This document shows positions 27,920 through 36,970 of a stretch of 64,000 bases of DNA, piece after piece (the stretch's first letter is position 1; each line of letters starts with the position of its first letter). The DNA comes from Promicromonosporaceae bacterium (GTDB lineage: Bacteria; Actinomycetota; Actinomycetes; Actinomycetales; Cellulomonadaceae), in NCBI GenBank assembly GCA_009783295.1, contig WRHK01000007.1, forward strand, positions 1-64,000, read 5' to 3'. The notes beneath the pieces are model-generated. The model made no database searches, was not told the DNA's origin, and saw nothing but the letters and a program-made list of their open reading frames with translations. The translations under genes were made by a program, and so were the position numbers.

Positions 27920-28950
27920 GCCAGCCCGAGCACTCCACCGTCGCCTCCTCGGCGACTGCCATCCCGCTGTCCGACCCCGTCCTCGCGGCGCGGTTGTCCG
28001 AGCGGATGGTCGTCGTCGAGTCGGCGCTGGCCGACGCCGTGGCCAACGCCGACCGGCTCGCCGACGACGTCGCCCGCCACCTCATGGCCGCAGGCGGCAA
28101 GCGGCTGCGGCCGTTCCTTGCGCTGCTCGCCGGCGAGCTGGGCGACGGCGAGCGGCCAGAGCTCGTCGACGCCGCTGTCGTCGTGGAGCTGACCCACCTG
28201 GCCTCGCTGTACCACGACGACGTCATGGACTCCGCGCCGCTGCGGCGCGGCGCCCCTAGCGCCCACTCGGTGTGGGGCAACACCGTGGCGATCCTCGTGG
28301 GCGACCTGCTCTTCGCGCGGGCCTCGGCCCGGGTGGCGGCGCTCGGCCCGGACGCGGTGCGCATCCAGGCCGAGACCTTCGAGCGCCTGTGCATGGGCCA
28401 GCTCCACGAGACCACCGGCCCGCGGGACGACGAGGACGCCGTCGAGCACTACCTGCAGGTGCTGGCCGACAAGACGGCGTCGCTGCTGGCGACGTCTGCC
28501 CGCCTCGGCGCGATGTTCGGCGGCGCGCCCGCCGAGCAGGTCGCCATGGTGGCGGCGTTCGGCGAGAAGGTGGGCGTCGCGTTCCAGCTCGCCGACGACG
28601 TGCTGGACCTCGCCTCGACCGGCGCCGAGTCCGGCAAGACGCCCGGCACCGACCTGCGCGAGGGCATCCCCACGATGCCCGTGCTGCTGCTGCGCCGCGC
28701 CGTCGCGCAGGGCGAGGCCGCCCCCGAGGACGTGGCTCTGCTGGCCGCCCTCGACGGCGACCTCACGGACGACGCCGAGCTGGCCGACGTCGTCGGGCGC
28801 CTGCGGGCGCACGCCGTGCTCACGGAGACCCGCGAGCTCGCCGCACGGTACGCGCGCGAGGCCGCTGCCGAGCTGGCGCCGCTGCCGCACGGCCCCGTGC
28901 GCGAGGCCCTCGAGTCGTTCGCGATCGCGCTGGCCGACCGGGCCTCCTGA
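27916..28950 (+). CDS. Long-chain polyprenyl diphosphate synthase (menaquinone side chain)
   Basis: The protein has 344 residues. The first aspartate-rich motif is in LYHDDVMDSAPLRRG and the second in FQLADDVLDLAS; GGKRLRPFLALLAG binds isopentenyl diphosphate. These features define an all-trans polyprenyl diphosphate synthase (heptaprenyl to decaprenyl class; GrcC/HepT/IspB-like). Position at the end of the men-nuo cluster points to the menaquinone tail. Chain length cannot be read with certainty. The GTG start overlaps the nuoN stop. Confidence 0.9.
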   Translation: MSQPEHSTVASSATAIPLSDPVLAARLSERMVVVESALADAVANADRLADDVARHLMAAGGKRLRPFLALLAGELGDGERPELVDAAVVVELTHLASLYHDDVMDSAPLRRGAPSAHSVWGNTVAILVGDLLFARASARVAALGPDAVRIQAETFERLCMGQLHETTGPRDDEDAVEHYLQVLADKTASLLATSARLGAMFGGAPAEQVAMVAAFGEKVGVAFQLADDVLDLASTGAESGKTPGTDLREGIPTMPVLLLRRAVAQGEAAPEDVALLAALDGDLTDDAELADVVGRLRAHAVLTETRELAARYAREAAAELAPLPHGPVREALESFAIALADRAS

Positions 28951-28960
28951 CTGTCCACGG

Positions 28961-28978
28961 ATGGGGACCAGTCCCCAT
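28961..28978. promoter_or_regulatory. Palindromic operator, copy 1 (ahead of moxR)
   Basis: ATGGGGACCAGTCCCCAT: 8-base arms around a 2-base centre. It follows the polyprenyl synthase stop by 10 bases and precedes a -10-like TATCGT (29,007-29,012). Related copies lie ahead of the 45,863 and 49,690 genes. Confidence 0.65.
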
Positions 28979-29079
28979 CCCGCTATGACCCGCCTCACCC
29001 GGTGGGTATCGTTCGCGCGGGCACCCGTCATCGTCGCCGCGCCGTGGTGACGCATGGCCACGACGCGAAGGACGGACAC

Positions 29080-30057
29080 ATGAGCACCACCATGACCGCG
29101 GAGCAGGCCGCCTGGTTCGCGCAGACGTTCGACCGCCTGGTCGGCAACGTGGGGCAGGCGCTGCTGGGCAAGTCCGAGGTGGTGCGCCTGGCGTTCACGT
29201 GCATGCTCGCCGAGGGGCACCTGCTGCTGGAGGACGCCCCCGGCACCGGCAAGACGTCCCTGGCCCGCGCCATGGCGGCGAGCGTCCAGGGCACCAACAC
29301 GCGCATCCAGTTCACCCCGGACCTGCTGCCCTCCGACGTCACGGGCGTGACGATCTACGACCAGAAGACCGGCCGGTTCGACTTCCACCAGGGGCCGGTC
29401 TTCGCGTCGATCGTGCTCGCGGACGAGATCAACCGCGCCTCGCCGAAGACGCAGTCGGCACTGCTCGAGGTCATGGAGGAGGCCCGCGTCACCGTCGACG
29501 GCGTCGGCCACTCGGTGGGCCGCCCGTTCATGGTGATCGCCACCCAGAACCCCATCGAGCAGGCGGGCACCTACCGCCTGCCGGAGGCCCAACTCGACCG
29601 CTTCCTCATGAAGACGTCGGTGGGCTACCCGGACCGCGCGTCCACGGTCGAGATCCTCTCGGGCGCCGCCGTCCGCGACCGCAGCACCGCGCTGCAGCCG
29701 GTGGTCACCACGCAGGCCGTCGTCGAGATGGCCGAGCTCGCCGCCACCACGTACGTCGACCCGGCCGTGCTCGAGTACGTCTCCCAGCTCGCCGAGGAGA
29801 CGCGCGAGGCGCCCGAGGTGCGCGTCGGCGTGTCGGTGCGCGGCGCGCTCGCGCTCGTCCGCTGCGCCAAGGTGTGGGCTGCCGCGCACGGCCGCCACTA
29901 CGTGCTGCCCGACGACGTCAAGGAGCTCGTGCACCCCGTCTGGGCGCACCGCTTCACGCTCGACGCCGAGGCCGAGTTCGGCGGCGCGTCCGCCCAGGGC
30001 ATCCTCGACCGGATCGTGACGGCGGTGGCCGCCCCGCAGGAGAAGGCCCGCGTATGA
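29080..30057 (+). CDS. moxR: MoxR-family AAA+ ATPase
   Basis: The protein has 325 residues. Walker A is GHLLLEDAPGTGKTSLARAM, Walker B ASIVLADEINRASPKTQ, sensor 1 MVIATQNPIEQAGTYRLPEA, followed by LDRFLMKTSVGYPD. These are MoxR hallmarks. MoxR ATPases act as chaperones for membrane or metal-binding partners and are usually encoded next to DUF58 and transglutaminase genes, as here. The ATG was chosen with GAAGGA upstream; an in-frame ATG 78 bases earlier lies over the promoter. It starts a tightly overlapping operon. Confidence 0.93.
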   Translation: MSTTMTAEQAAWFAQTFDRLVGNVGQALLGKSEVVRLAFTCMLAEGHLLLEDAPGTGKTSLARAMAASVQGTNTRIQFTPDLLPSDVTGVTIYDQKTGRFDFHQGPVFASIVLADEINRASPKTQSALLEVMEEARVTVDGVGHSVGRPFMVIATQNPIEQAGTYRLPEAQLDRFLMKTSVGYPDRASTVEILSGAAVRDRSTALQPVVTTQAVVEMAELAATTYVDPAVLEYVSQLAEETREAPEVRVGVSVRGALALVRCAKVWAAAHGRHYVLPDDVKELVHPVWAHRFTLDAEAEFGGASAQGILDRIVTAVAAPQEKARV

Positions 30058-31325
30058 GACCGCTGCTCGCGCGCCTCGGCACCGGCACGACGACGGCGCT
30101 CGCCGTCGTGGGCCGGGCGTCGTCGCGCGCCAGGGCGGTGGTGGCCGCGCGCGCCGGCCGGGCGTGGGCGCCCGTGGGCGCGGTGGTGAGCCCGTACGGC
30201 GTGGCCGCCGTCGTGGTGGCTGCCGCCGCGTGGGTGGCCGGGCTGGCGCTCGCGTGGGAGGAGCTGCTGGTGGTCGCCGTGCTGCTCACGGTGACGCTGC
30301 TGGCGGCGGTCGTGTTCGTGCTGGGCCGCTTCCGCTACACCGTCGACCTCGACCTGGCCACGAGCCGCGTCACGGTGGGCGACCGCGCGGTGGGCCGCCT
30401 GGGCGTGCGCAACGAGTCGGCCCGCGCGCTGCTGCCGTCGGTCATGGAGGTGCCCGTGGGCCAGGGTGCGGCCGCGTTCCCGGTGCCGCGTCTGCGGCCG
30501 GGGGCGCAGCACGAGGAGGTGTTCACCATCCCGACGCGCAAGCGGGCGGTCATCTCGGTGGGCCCCGTGCGCTCCGTGCGTGCCGACCCGCTCGGTCTGC
30601 TGCGCCGCTCGGTCACGTGGACGGAGCCGCAGGAGCTGTTCGTGCACCCGGTGGTCAAGTCGCTCGCCGGGTCCTCGACGGGGTTCCTCAAGGACCTCGA
30701 GGGCCGCGTCACGCAGGACATCTCCAACAGCGACGTGTCGTTCCACGCGCTGCGCGACTACGTGCCCGGCGACGACCGCCGCCACATCCACTGGAAGACC
30801 ACGGCCCGCACGGGCCAGCTCATGGTGCGCCAGTTCGAGGAGACGCGGCGCTCCCACCTGGCCGTGCTGCTCTCGACCCGCCTGGAGGACTACGCGTCCG
30901 ACGACGAGTTCGAGCTCGCCGTGAGCGTCTGCGGGTCCCTGGGCCTGCAGGCCATCAAGGAGGACCGCGGCGTGACCGTGCTGGTGAACAGCGGCTCGCT
31001 GCGCGGCGACCACCGCACGCGTCTGCTCGACGACCTCGCCCGCGTCCAGCTCGCGCCCGCGCGCACGCGCCTGTCCGACGTCGCGCGCGCCGCCTCGCAC
31101 AGCGTCGCCGACGCGTCGGTGGTCGCGTTCGTGGTGGGCAGCGCCGTCAAGCCCGCCGACCTGCGGGCCGCCTCGGCCCGCCTGCCGCAGGACGTCTCGG
31201 TCATGGCGCTCCAGTGCGCGCCCGGCGCGACCATGACGCGCAACACCATCGCGGAGCTCACCGTGCTCACCCTGGGCAGCCTCGGCGAGCTGCCCCTGGC
31301 CATGCGGAGGCTGAGCGACGGATGA
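30054..31325 (+). CDS. DUF58 domain-containing membrane protein
   Basis: The protein has 423 residues. Two membrane helices lie near residues 40-90 (GVAAVVVAAAAWVAGLAL and VAVLLTVTLLAAVVFVLG). The DUF58 region has VRSVRADPLGLLRRSV and DYVPGDDRRHIHWKTTARTG, the family signature with the D-x-x-R-x-I-x-W core. The C-terminal part resembles a von Willebrand A fold. It is the standard partner of MoxR, overlaps it by 4 bases, and may be its client. Confidence 0.88.
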   Translation: MRPLLARLGTGTTTALAVVGRASSRARAVVAARAGRAWAPVGAVVSPYGVAAVVVAAAAWVAGLALAWEELLVVAVLLTVTLLAAVVFVLGRFRYTVDLDLATSRVTVGDRAVGRLGVRNESARALLPSVMEVPVGQGAAAFPVPRLRPGAQHEEVFTIPTRKRAVISVGPVRSVRADPLGLLRRSVTWTEPQELFVHPVVKSLAGSSTGFLKDLEGRVTQDISNSDVSFHALRDYVPGDDRRHIHWKTTARTGQLMVRQFEETRRSHLAVLLSTRLEDYASDDEFELAVSVCGSLGLQAIKEDRGVTVLVNSGSLRGDHRTRLLDDLARVQLAPARTRLSDVARAASHSVADASVVAFVVGSAVKPADLRAASARLPQDVSVMALQCAPGATMTRNTIAELTVLTLGSLGELPLAMRRLSDG

Positions 31326-33796
31326 GCGCCACCACCGAGACCTCGGGCGCGTCGGGCACCACGCGCGGCTCGCGCCGTGTGCGCGGCGTCTCCGGCGCGA
31401 CGACGACCGGCGGCCTGTCGACGCGTTCCGGCAGCCGTGCCTCCGAGGCGCCCCCGCGAGCGGCCCGGCCCGCGGGCCTGGTCGACGGCGTCGTCATGCT
31501 CGTGCTGCTGGCCGCGGTGGCCGCCGCCTTCTCCCCGGTGTGGGGCTCGACGGGCTGGGTGCGCCCGACGGCGGGCGGCGCCCTGCTGGGCCTGCTGGTC
31601 GCGTGGCTGTGCGCCTGGCGTCGCTGGCCCACCCTCGTGACCGCCCTGGCGACGGTGGTCGCCTACCTCGTCGCGGGCGCGGGGATCGCGCTGCCGTCGA
31701 CGGCGGCGAGCGGCGTGCTGCCCACGCTCGACTCGGTCCGCGGGCTCGCGGTCGGGGCGGTGCACGGGTGGAAGGAGTTCGTCACCACCTCGCCGCCGCT
31801 GCACTCGTTCCCCGACCTGGCCGTCGTGCCCTTCCTCACGCTGTACCTCACCGCCGTGGTGGCGGGGACCATCGCGTGGCGGGCCAGGCTGGCCGCGTGG
31901 GCGCTGGTGCCGGTCGCGGCCGGCCTGGTCGGCGCGAACCTGCTGGGCACCAAGGAGGGCGCCTGGCCCGTCGAGCAGGGGCTCGCGATCGGCGTCGTCG
32001 GGCTGCTGTGGGGGGCGCTGCGCGTCATCGAGCAGCGCGTGGGGAGGCACACCGTCACCACGGAGGCCTCCCGGCAGGCGTCGCGGCGGTTGCGCTGGTA
32101 CCGGTTCCGCACGGGCGCCACGATCCTGGGCCTCGGTGCCATCGCGGCCGCGCTGGCCGCGCCCGCGCTCGCCCCGGCGCACGACCGCGCCACGCTGCGC
32201 GACGTCGTGGTGCCGCCGCTGGACGTGCACCCCTACGTCAGCCCGCTCACCGCGTTCCGCAAGTACGCCAAGGACGACCGCAAGACGGAGCTGCTGACCA
32301 TCGACGGGCTGCCCGCGGGGCAGCGCGTGCGGCTCGCCGCGCTCGACGCGTACGACGGCGTGGTCTACGACGCCTCGGGCGAGGGCGACGGCGGGGGTGT
32401 GTTCCATCGCGCGGGTGACGACATCACGGCGTCGGGCGGGGGCCCGGCCGGCGGCACCGCCACGCAGGTGGACGTCCACGTGCTCGGCTACTCCGGCCCG
32501 TGGATCCCCGAGGCCGGGGCGCTGACGGGCATCACCTGGACCGGCACCCGCGCGGCGCAGCTGCTCGACGACACCTACTACGACGCGCTCACCCGCACCG
32601 CCCTGACCACGGGCGGCCTGCAGTCCGGCGACTCCTACCGGCTCGACACCGACCTGGTGAAGCAGCCCACCGAGGCCCAGCTCAAGGCGGGCACGATCCT
32701 CACGGACACGCAGCTGCCGCCCATCGACGACCACGTGATGCCGACGTCGGCCGCGGCCAAGGCGACGCAGTTCATGGGCGACGCCACCGACCCGGTCAAG
32801 CGGCTCTTCGCGCTGCGCGACGGGCTGGTCGCCTCCGGCGTGTTCTCCAGCGGGCTCGAGAACCAGGCGCCGTCGCGCCCTGGCCACTCGGCCGAGCGCA
32901 TCGACACGCTGCTCGCGGGGGACTCGATGGTGGGCGACGACGAGCAGTTCGCCGTCGCGCTCGCGCTCATGGCGCGGCAGGCCGGCATCCCCGCCCGCGT
33001 GGCGATGGGCTTCTACGTCGACCCCAAGAAGGACACCCGCAAGGACGGCCAGCCCTGGACCGTGGTGGGCGGCGACGTGCACGCCTGGGTGGAGGTGCCG
33101 TTCCAGGGCTACGGCTGGGTGCCGATCGACGCCGTGCCCGACGAGGACAACAAGATCCAGCCCGAGCCCAAGAGCCAGCAGGTGCCCAAGCCGCCCGTGC
33201 TCCAGGACCCGCAGCCGCCGCAGGAGCCGGCGGACGACGTGCCCGGGAACGTCAAGGACGACAAGAGCCAGAAGCAGCAGGCGAAGGGCTTCGACTGGGG
33301 TTTCGCGGGGGTCATCGCCGCGAGCGTCGGCATCCCGCTGGTGCTCGTTCTCGGGCCCGTCGCCCTGGTGCTGGGCCTGAAGTCGCGGCGGCGCCTGCAC
33401 CGGCGCCGGGCGCCGCGCCCCTCGGACCGCATGTCCGGCGGCTGGCGCGAGGTGCTCGACACCGCCCGCGACCTCGGCGCCACCGTGCCGCCCGGCGCCA
33501 CGCGGCGCGAGAGCGCGCACGCGCTCGCCCAGGAGCTCGAGGCGCCCGCGACGCTCGCGCTCGCCTACCGCGCCGACGCCTCGGTGTTCGGTGCGTCCGA
33601 GCCGAGCGACGCCGACGTGGACGAGTACTGGGCCGACGTCGACGCCTACCTCGACGGGGTCAAGGCCGGGATCGGGCGCCGCCGCCGCCTCCGGGTCGCA
33701 CTGTCGCTGCGCTCGTTGCGCGGCGAGCACGGCAGGGCCGCGCTGCGGGCGCTGTTCCGGCGCCCGCCCGCCGCGGGCGCGGGAGGTGCGCGATGA
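31322..33796 (+). CDS. TgpA-like transglutaminase-fold membrane protein, catalytic cysteine missing
   Basis: The protein has 824 residues. An N-terminal disordered stretch is followed by about six membrane helices up to residue 300. A large extracytoplasmic part contains the transglutaminase core: MVGDDEQFAVALALMARQAG, ARVAMGFYVD, GGDVHAWVEVPFQGYGW and IDAVPDED. The His (DVHAW) and Asp (PIDAV) of the triad are present, but the position where active enzymes have Cys before E-Q-F is Asp540. After another helix (VIAASVGIPLVLVLGPVALVL) a DUF4129-like tail follows. It probably binds rather than cross-links. Overlaps with neighbours are 4 bases. Confidence 0.85.
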   Translation: MSATTETSGASGTTRGSRRVRGVSGATTTGGLSTRSGSRASEAPPRAARPAGLVDGVVMLVLLAAVAAAFSPVWGSTGWVRPTAGGALLGLLVAWLCAWRRWPTLVTALATVVAYLVAGAGIALPSTAASGVLPTLDSVRGLAVGAVHGWKEFVTTSPPLHSFPDLAVVPFLTLYLTAVVAGTIAWRARLAAWALVPVAAGLVGANLLGTKEGAWPVEQGLAIGVVGLLWGALRVIEQRVGRHTVTTEASRQASRRLRWYRFRTGATILGLGAIAAALAAPALAPAHDRATLRDVVVPPLDVHPYVSPLTAFRKYAKDDRKTELLTIDGLPAGQRVRLAALDAYDGVVYDASGEGDGGGVFHRAGDDITASGGGPAGGTATQVDVHVLGYSGPWIPEAGALTGITWTGTRAAQLLDDTYYDALTRTALTTGGLQSGDSYRLDTDLVKQPTEAQLKAGTILTDTQLPPIDDHVMPTSAAAKATQFMGDATDPVKRLFALRDGLVASGVFSSGLENQAPSRPGHSAERIDTLLAGDSMVGDDEQFAVALALMARQAGIPARVAMGFYVDPKKDTRKDGQPWTVVGGDVHAWVEVPFQGYGWVPIDAVPDEDNKIQPEPKSQQVPKPPVLQDPQPPQEPADDVPGNVKDDKSQKQQAKGFDWGFAGVIAASVGIPLVLVLGPVALVLGLKSRRRLHRRRAPRPSDRMSGGWREVLDTARDLGATVPPGATRRESAHALAQELEAPATLALAYRADASVFGASEPSDADVDEYWADVDAYLDGVKAGIGRRRRLRVALSLRSLRGEHGRAALRALFRRPPAAGAGGAR

Positions 33797-34674
33797 GCGG
33801 CGCGTGCGTCGAGTGCGGCACGCAGCTCGACGACGAGCGCCCGTTCTGCCCCGTGTGCGGGGCGGCACGCGTGAGCGTCCAGCCCGTCGCGGGCGCGACG
33901 ACGGAGCCCGAGCAGCTGGCCCGGACCCGGGCCGAGCTGCCGGTCGCGCGCGTCCAGGCGCCACCGAGGCGGCGCGGGCTGCTTGCTCGGATCCTCGGGC
34001 GCCGCGAGCGGCCGCTGCCGAGCTTCCCCGTGCAGGGCGGTCCGGCGCCGGCGATGCCGGTGGCGCCCGCCGCGGTGCCGGCACCGGTCGCGGCGCGGCC
34101 CGCCGACCCGTGGGCGTTCCCGGCCGCGCCGGCCTCGACGGGGCTCATCACCGGCGTGCCCGGCGCGACGCCGGCCCTCGCGGAGGACGTCGTGGCCCCC
34201 GTCGCGTTCGAGGCGACGGCGGCCGCAGCCCCGGGAACGCCTGACGTCGCCCCAGAGCCCGCCGAGGAGGGCTGGGACGAGACCCGCCTCTCCGCCCCGG
34301 AGGACCGCGCGCGCCTGGCCGCGGCCCCCGCCCGCCCCGTCGCGCTGGTGCTGCCGGACGGGACGTCGTTCGTGGTGGGCGGTCCCACGCTGGTGGGGCG
34401 CGACCCGCAGGCCGCCGAGCCCGGGTGGGCGCTGCTGCCGGTGCGCGACCCGAAGCGGTCGGTGTCCAAGACGCACGCGGCCCTCGACGTGGACGGCGGC
34501 GGCCTGTGGGTCACCGACCGCGGGTCCACGAACGGCACCGTGGTGTCCGAGCCGGGGCGGCCTCCCCGGGTGGTCGAGCGCGGGGCGCGTGCCCGCGTGC
34601 CCGTCGGTGCGGCGCTGCACCTGGGTGAGCTGAGGTTCGCCGTCCGCGAGGCGGCACGGGAGGGGGGCGCGTGA
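33793..34674 (+). CDS. Zinc-ribbon and FHA domain protein
   Basis: The protein has 293 residues. An N-terminal zinc ribbon (CVECGTQL...FCPVCGAA, residues 5-25) is followed by a Pro/Ala-rich linker and a C-terminal FHA domain (residues about 190-285) with GPTLVGRDPQ, SVSKTHAALDVDGGG and WVTDRGSTNGTVV. The arginine, serine and asparagine that read phosphothreonine are in place. It lies between the transglutaminase-like gene and the phosphatase, so it may be a target or reader of the kinase two genes downstream. Confidence 0.85.
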   Translation: MSGACVECGTQLDDERPFCPVCGAARVSVQPVAGATTEPEQLARTRAELPVARVQAPPRRRGLLARILGRRERPLPSFPVQGGPAPAMPVAPAAVPAPVAARPADPWAFPAAPASTGLITGVPGATPALAEDVVAPVAFEATAAAAPGTPDVAPEPAEEGWDETRLSAPEDRARLAAAPARPVALVLPDGTSFVVGGPTLVGRDPQAAEPGWALLPVRDPKRSVSKTHAALDVDGGGLWVTDRGSTNGTVVSEPGRPPRVVERGARARVPVGAALHLGELRFAVREAAREGGA

Positions 34675-35498
34675 GCGAGAGGTCGGAGCAGAGCGGCGTG
34701 GTCCTGTCGTGGGGCGCGGCCAGCGACGTCGGGCGGCGTCGGGCGCTCAACGAGGACCGGTACGTGGCGCAGCCGCCCGTGTTCGCCGTCGCCGACGGCA
34801 TGGGCGGGCAGGACGCGGGCGAGGTCGCGAGCGCCGTCGCGGTGAGCGCGCTCGCCACGCTCGTGGACCTGGACACGGTGGGCCGCGCGGAGGTCGAGAC
34901 GGTGCTCGCCGTCGCGCACGACCAGGTGCGGCTCATCGAGACGCAGCCCGGCCGGGGCGCGGGGACCACGGTGACGGGGGCCGTCGTCGCGCGGGGTCCG
35001 CACGGGCCGGAGTGGCTGGTGGTCAACCTGGGCGACTCGCGCACGTACCTGCGGTCGGAAGGGCGGCTCGAGCGCATCACCGTGGACCACTCAGAGGTGC
35101 AGGAGCTGGTCGACGCCGGGTACATCACGCGTGCGCAGGCGCGCACGCACCCGCGGCGGCACGTGATCACGCGTGCGCTGGGTGCGTCCGAGACGCCACA
35201 GGCCGACTGGTGGTCGCTGCCGGTGGAGCCGCGCGACCGCCTGCTGGTGTGCTCCGACGGCCTGACCAGCGAGGTCGACGACGACGACATCGCCCGCGTG
35301 CTGCGCGAGCAGACCGACCCGCAGGCGGCCGCCGAGGAGCTCGTCCGGGCCGCCCTCGCGGCCGGGGGCAGGGATAACATCACGGTCGTCGTCGTGGACG
35401 CGCTCGAGGTCCGGACCGGTGAGGACGCCGTCGGCCACGACTGCGACGAGGACACCAGGCCGCGCCAGGCGGGCGCCGCGGCGGGCGGTCCGCGATGA
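34671..35498 (+). CDS. PP2C-family Ser/Thr protein phosphatase
   Basis: The protein has 275 residues with all main PPM motifs: RALNEDRYV, VFAVADGMGGQDAGEVAS, LVVNLGDSRTYL, DRLLVCSDGLTSEV and GGRDNITVVVVD. These provide the aspartates that hold two Mn2+/Mg2+ ions. It has no membrane helix. It is co-encoded with a kinase and three FHA proteins, so it most likely reverses phosphorylation by that kinase. The GTG start overlaps the FHA gene by 4 bases. Confidence 0.93.
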   Translation: MSERSEQSGVVLSWGAASDVGRRRALNEDRYVAQPPVFAVADGMGGQDAGEVASAVAVSALATLVDLDTVGRAEVETVLAVAHDQVRLIETQPGRGAGTTVTGAVVARGPHGPEWLVVNLGDSRTYLRSEGRLERITVDHSEVQELVDAGYITRAQARTHPRRHVITRALGASETPQADWWSLPVEPRDRLLVCSDGLTSEVDDDDIARVLREQTDPQAAAEELVRAALAAGGRDNITVVVVDALEVRTGEDAVGHDCDEDTRPRQAGAAAGGPR

Positions 35499-36970
35499 CC
35501 GAGCACCTGCCGAGCGCGAGGGGGACCAGGGGCATGACGCTGCGCTACGCATCCGGGACGGGGGTGGGCCTCGCCCGCGGCGACGTCGTGGTGATGCTGC
35601 CGTCCGCGCCGGAGCCCGGGGTGGTGGGCCGCCTGTGGGAGGCGCTCGACCCCGCCGACGGCGCCGAGCCGGGCGTGCTGGACGCGCTGGGCGTGCTCAC
35701 CTCCGACGCCGGCGCGGCACTGACCAAGCTGCCGCCCTTCGCGCTGGTCGCGGTGCGGTCCGGCCAGGTGCACGCGCTGGTGCGCGGCGCCTGCGCGGTC
35801 GTGGTCGAGACGGCGGAGGGCCTGGCCGTGACGATCGACGGCTCCGGCGTCTCGACGTGGTCGGAGCGCCTGGTGCCCGACGTCGTGGGCCTCGCGGTGC
35901 GCATCGACGGCGAGCGCGAGCTGCTGGCCGTGGGCGGTACGTGGCCGCTGGAGTCGGGCGTGGTCGCCGCGAGCGCGCTGGGCCTGCGCCTGACGCGCGC
36001 GGTCCCGGCTGCGGTCGTCCCGCCGGCGCCCGTCTCCGCGGTCCCGCCACCCCCGCCGGCCCCGGCCCCGGCCCCGGCCCCGGCCCCCACCCCGGCCCAG
36101 ACCCGCGAGAGAGAGCCCGAGCCCCGCGAGATGGAGCCCGCTCGGCGCGAGATAGAGCCCACACCCGCCGCCCCCGACGAGACCTACGGCCACCTCTGGG
36201 GCTCCACGGTGCTGCGCGGCGTCGAGGACGCCGCCGTCCGCGTCGACGACGAGGACGACGAGCCGGCCCCGGCGCCCCCGGAGCCCGCACCGACCCTGAT
36301 CGCGGGCGTGCCCACCTGGACCGCCCAGGCGCCGGTCCCGGAGCAGACGATGCCGCCCGAGCAGACGGGCGTCGGCGTTCCGGCCGAGCCGCCCCAGGGC
36401 GACGACCTCGACCACGACGGCGACACCGTGCTCACCTCGGCGCTCGCCGACCTGCGCTCGGCAGCCGCGGCGGTCGACGTCGAGCAGCAGAGCGCCCCGC
36501 GCGGCCCGCGGATCCTCGCTCGCACGTGCCCGCAGGGCCACGTGAACTCCCCGAACCGGGACGCGTGCCGGGTCTGCGGGCAGCCCCTCGAGGCGGACGC
36601 CGCGCTCGCCGATCGCCCCGTGCTGGGCCGCATGCGCGTCGCGACCAACGGCCAGGCGGGGCACGACGTCGACCTCGACCGGCCGGTCGTCGTCGGGCGG
36701 CGTCCCCGCGCGCCTCGCACGGACGGCACCGACGCGCGCCTTGTCACGGTGGAGAGCCCCAGCCAGGACATCTCGCGCTCGCACGTGGAGGTGCGCCTGG
36801 ACGGATGGCACGTGCTGGTGGCCGACCTCGCCACCACGAACGGCACGATGCTGTTGCGGGCGGGCCAGCCGCCGCTGCGCCTGCACCCGAACGAGGGCGT
36901 GCTGGTGGTCGACGGCGACGTCGTCGACCTGGGCGACGGCGTCACGCTGAGCTTCGAGGGGGTCTGGTGA
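35495..36970 (+). CDS. FHA protein with unknown N-terminal domain, Pro-rich linker and zinc ribbon
   Basis: The protein has 491 residues. Residues 1-170 form an unrecognised globular part (LPPFALVAVRSGQVHALVRG). A Pro/Ala linker (residues 175-200) leads into charged heptads REREPEP, REMEPAR, REIEPTP encoded by a copy of the CGCGAGATAGAGCC repeat. A zinc ribbon (CPQGHVNSPNRDACRVCG) and a C-terminal FHA domain (VVVGRRPRAP, DISRSHVEVRLDG, ATTNGTMLL) follow. The FHA domain should bind phosphothreonine made by the kinase encoded immediately downstream. The N-terminal domain may hold an interaction with other components. Confidence 0.82.
   Translation: MTEHLPSARGTRGMTLRYASGTGVGLARGDVVVMLPSAPEPGVVGRLWEALDPADGAEPGVLDALGVLTSDAGAALTKLPPFALVAVRSGQVHALVRGACAVVVETAEGLAVTIDGSGVSTWSERLVPDVVGLAVRIDGERELLAVGGTWPLESGVVAASALGLRLTRAVPAAVVPPAPVSAVPPPPPAPAPAPAPAPTPAQTREREPEPREMEPARREIEPTPAAPDETYGHLWGSTVLRGVEDAAVRVDDEDDEPAPAPPEPAPTLIAGVPTWTAQAPVPEQTMPPEQTGVGVPAEPPQGDDLDHDGDTVLTSALADLRSAAAAVDVEQQSAPRGPRILARTCPQGHVNSPNRDACRVCGQPLEADAALADRPVLGRMRVATNGQAGHDVDLDRPVVVGRRPRAPRTDGTDARLVTVESPSQDISRSHVEVRLDGWHVLVADLATTNGTMLLRAGQPPLRLHPNEGVLVVDGDVVDLGDGVTLSFEGVW

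Noticed and set aside
28961..28978. Palindrome copy 1 as a terminator of the nuo operon
   Set aside because: There is no T-run, and copy 2 of the same palindrome sits between divergent genes where no terminator is needed.
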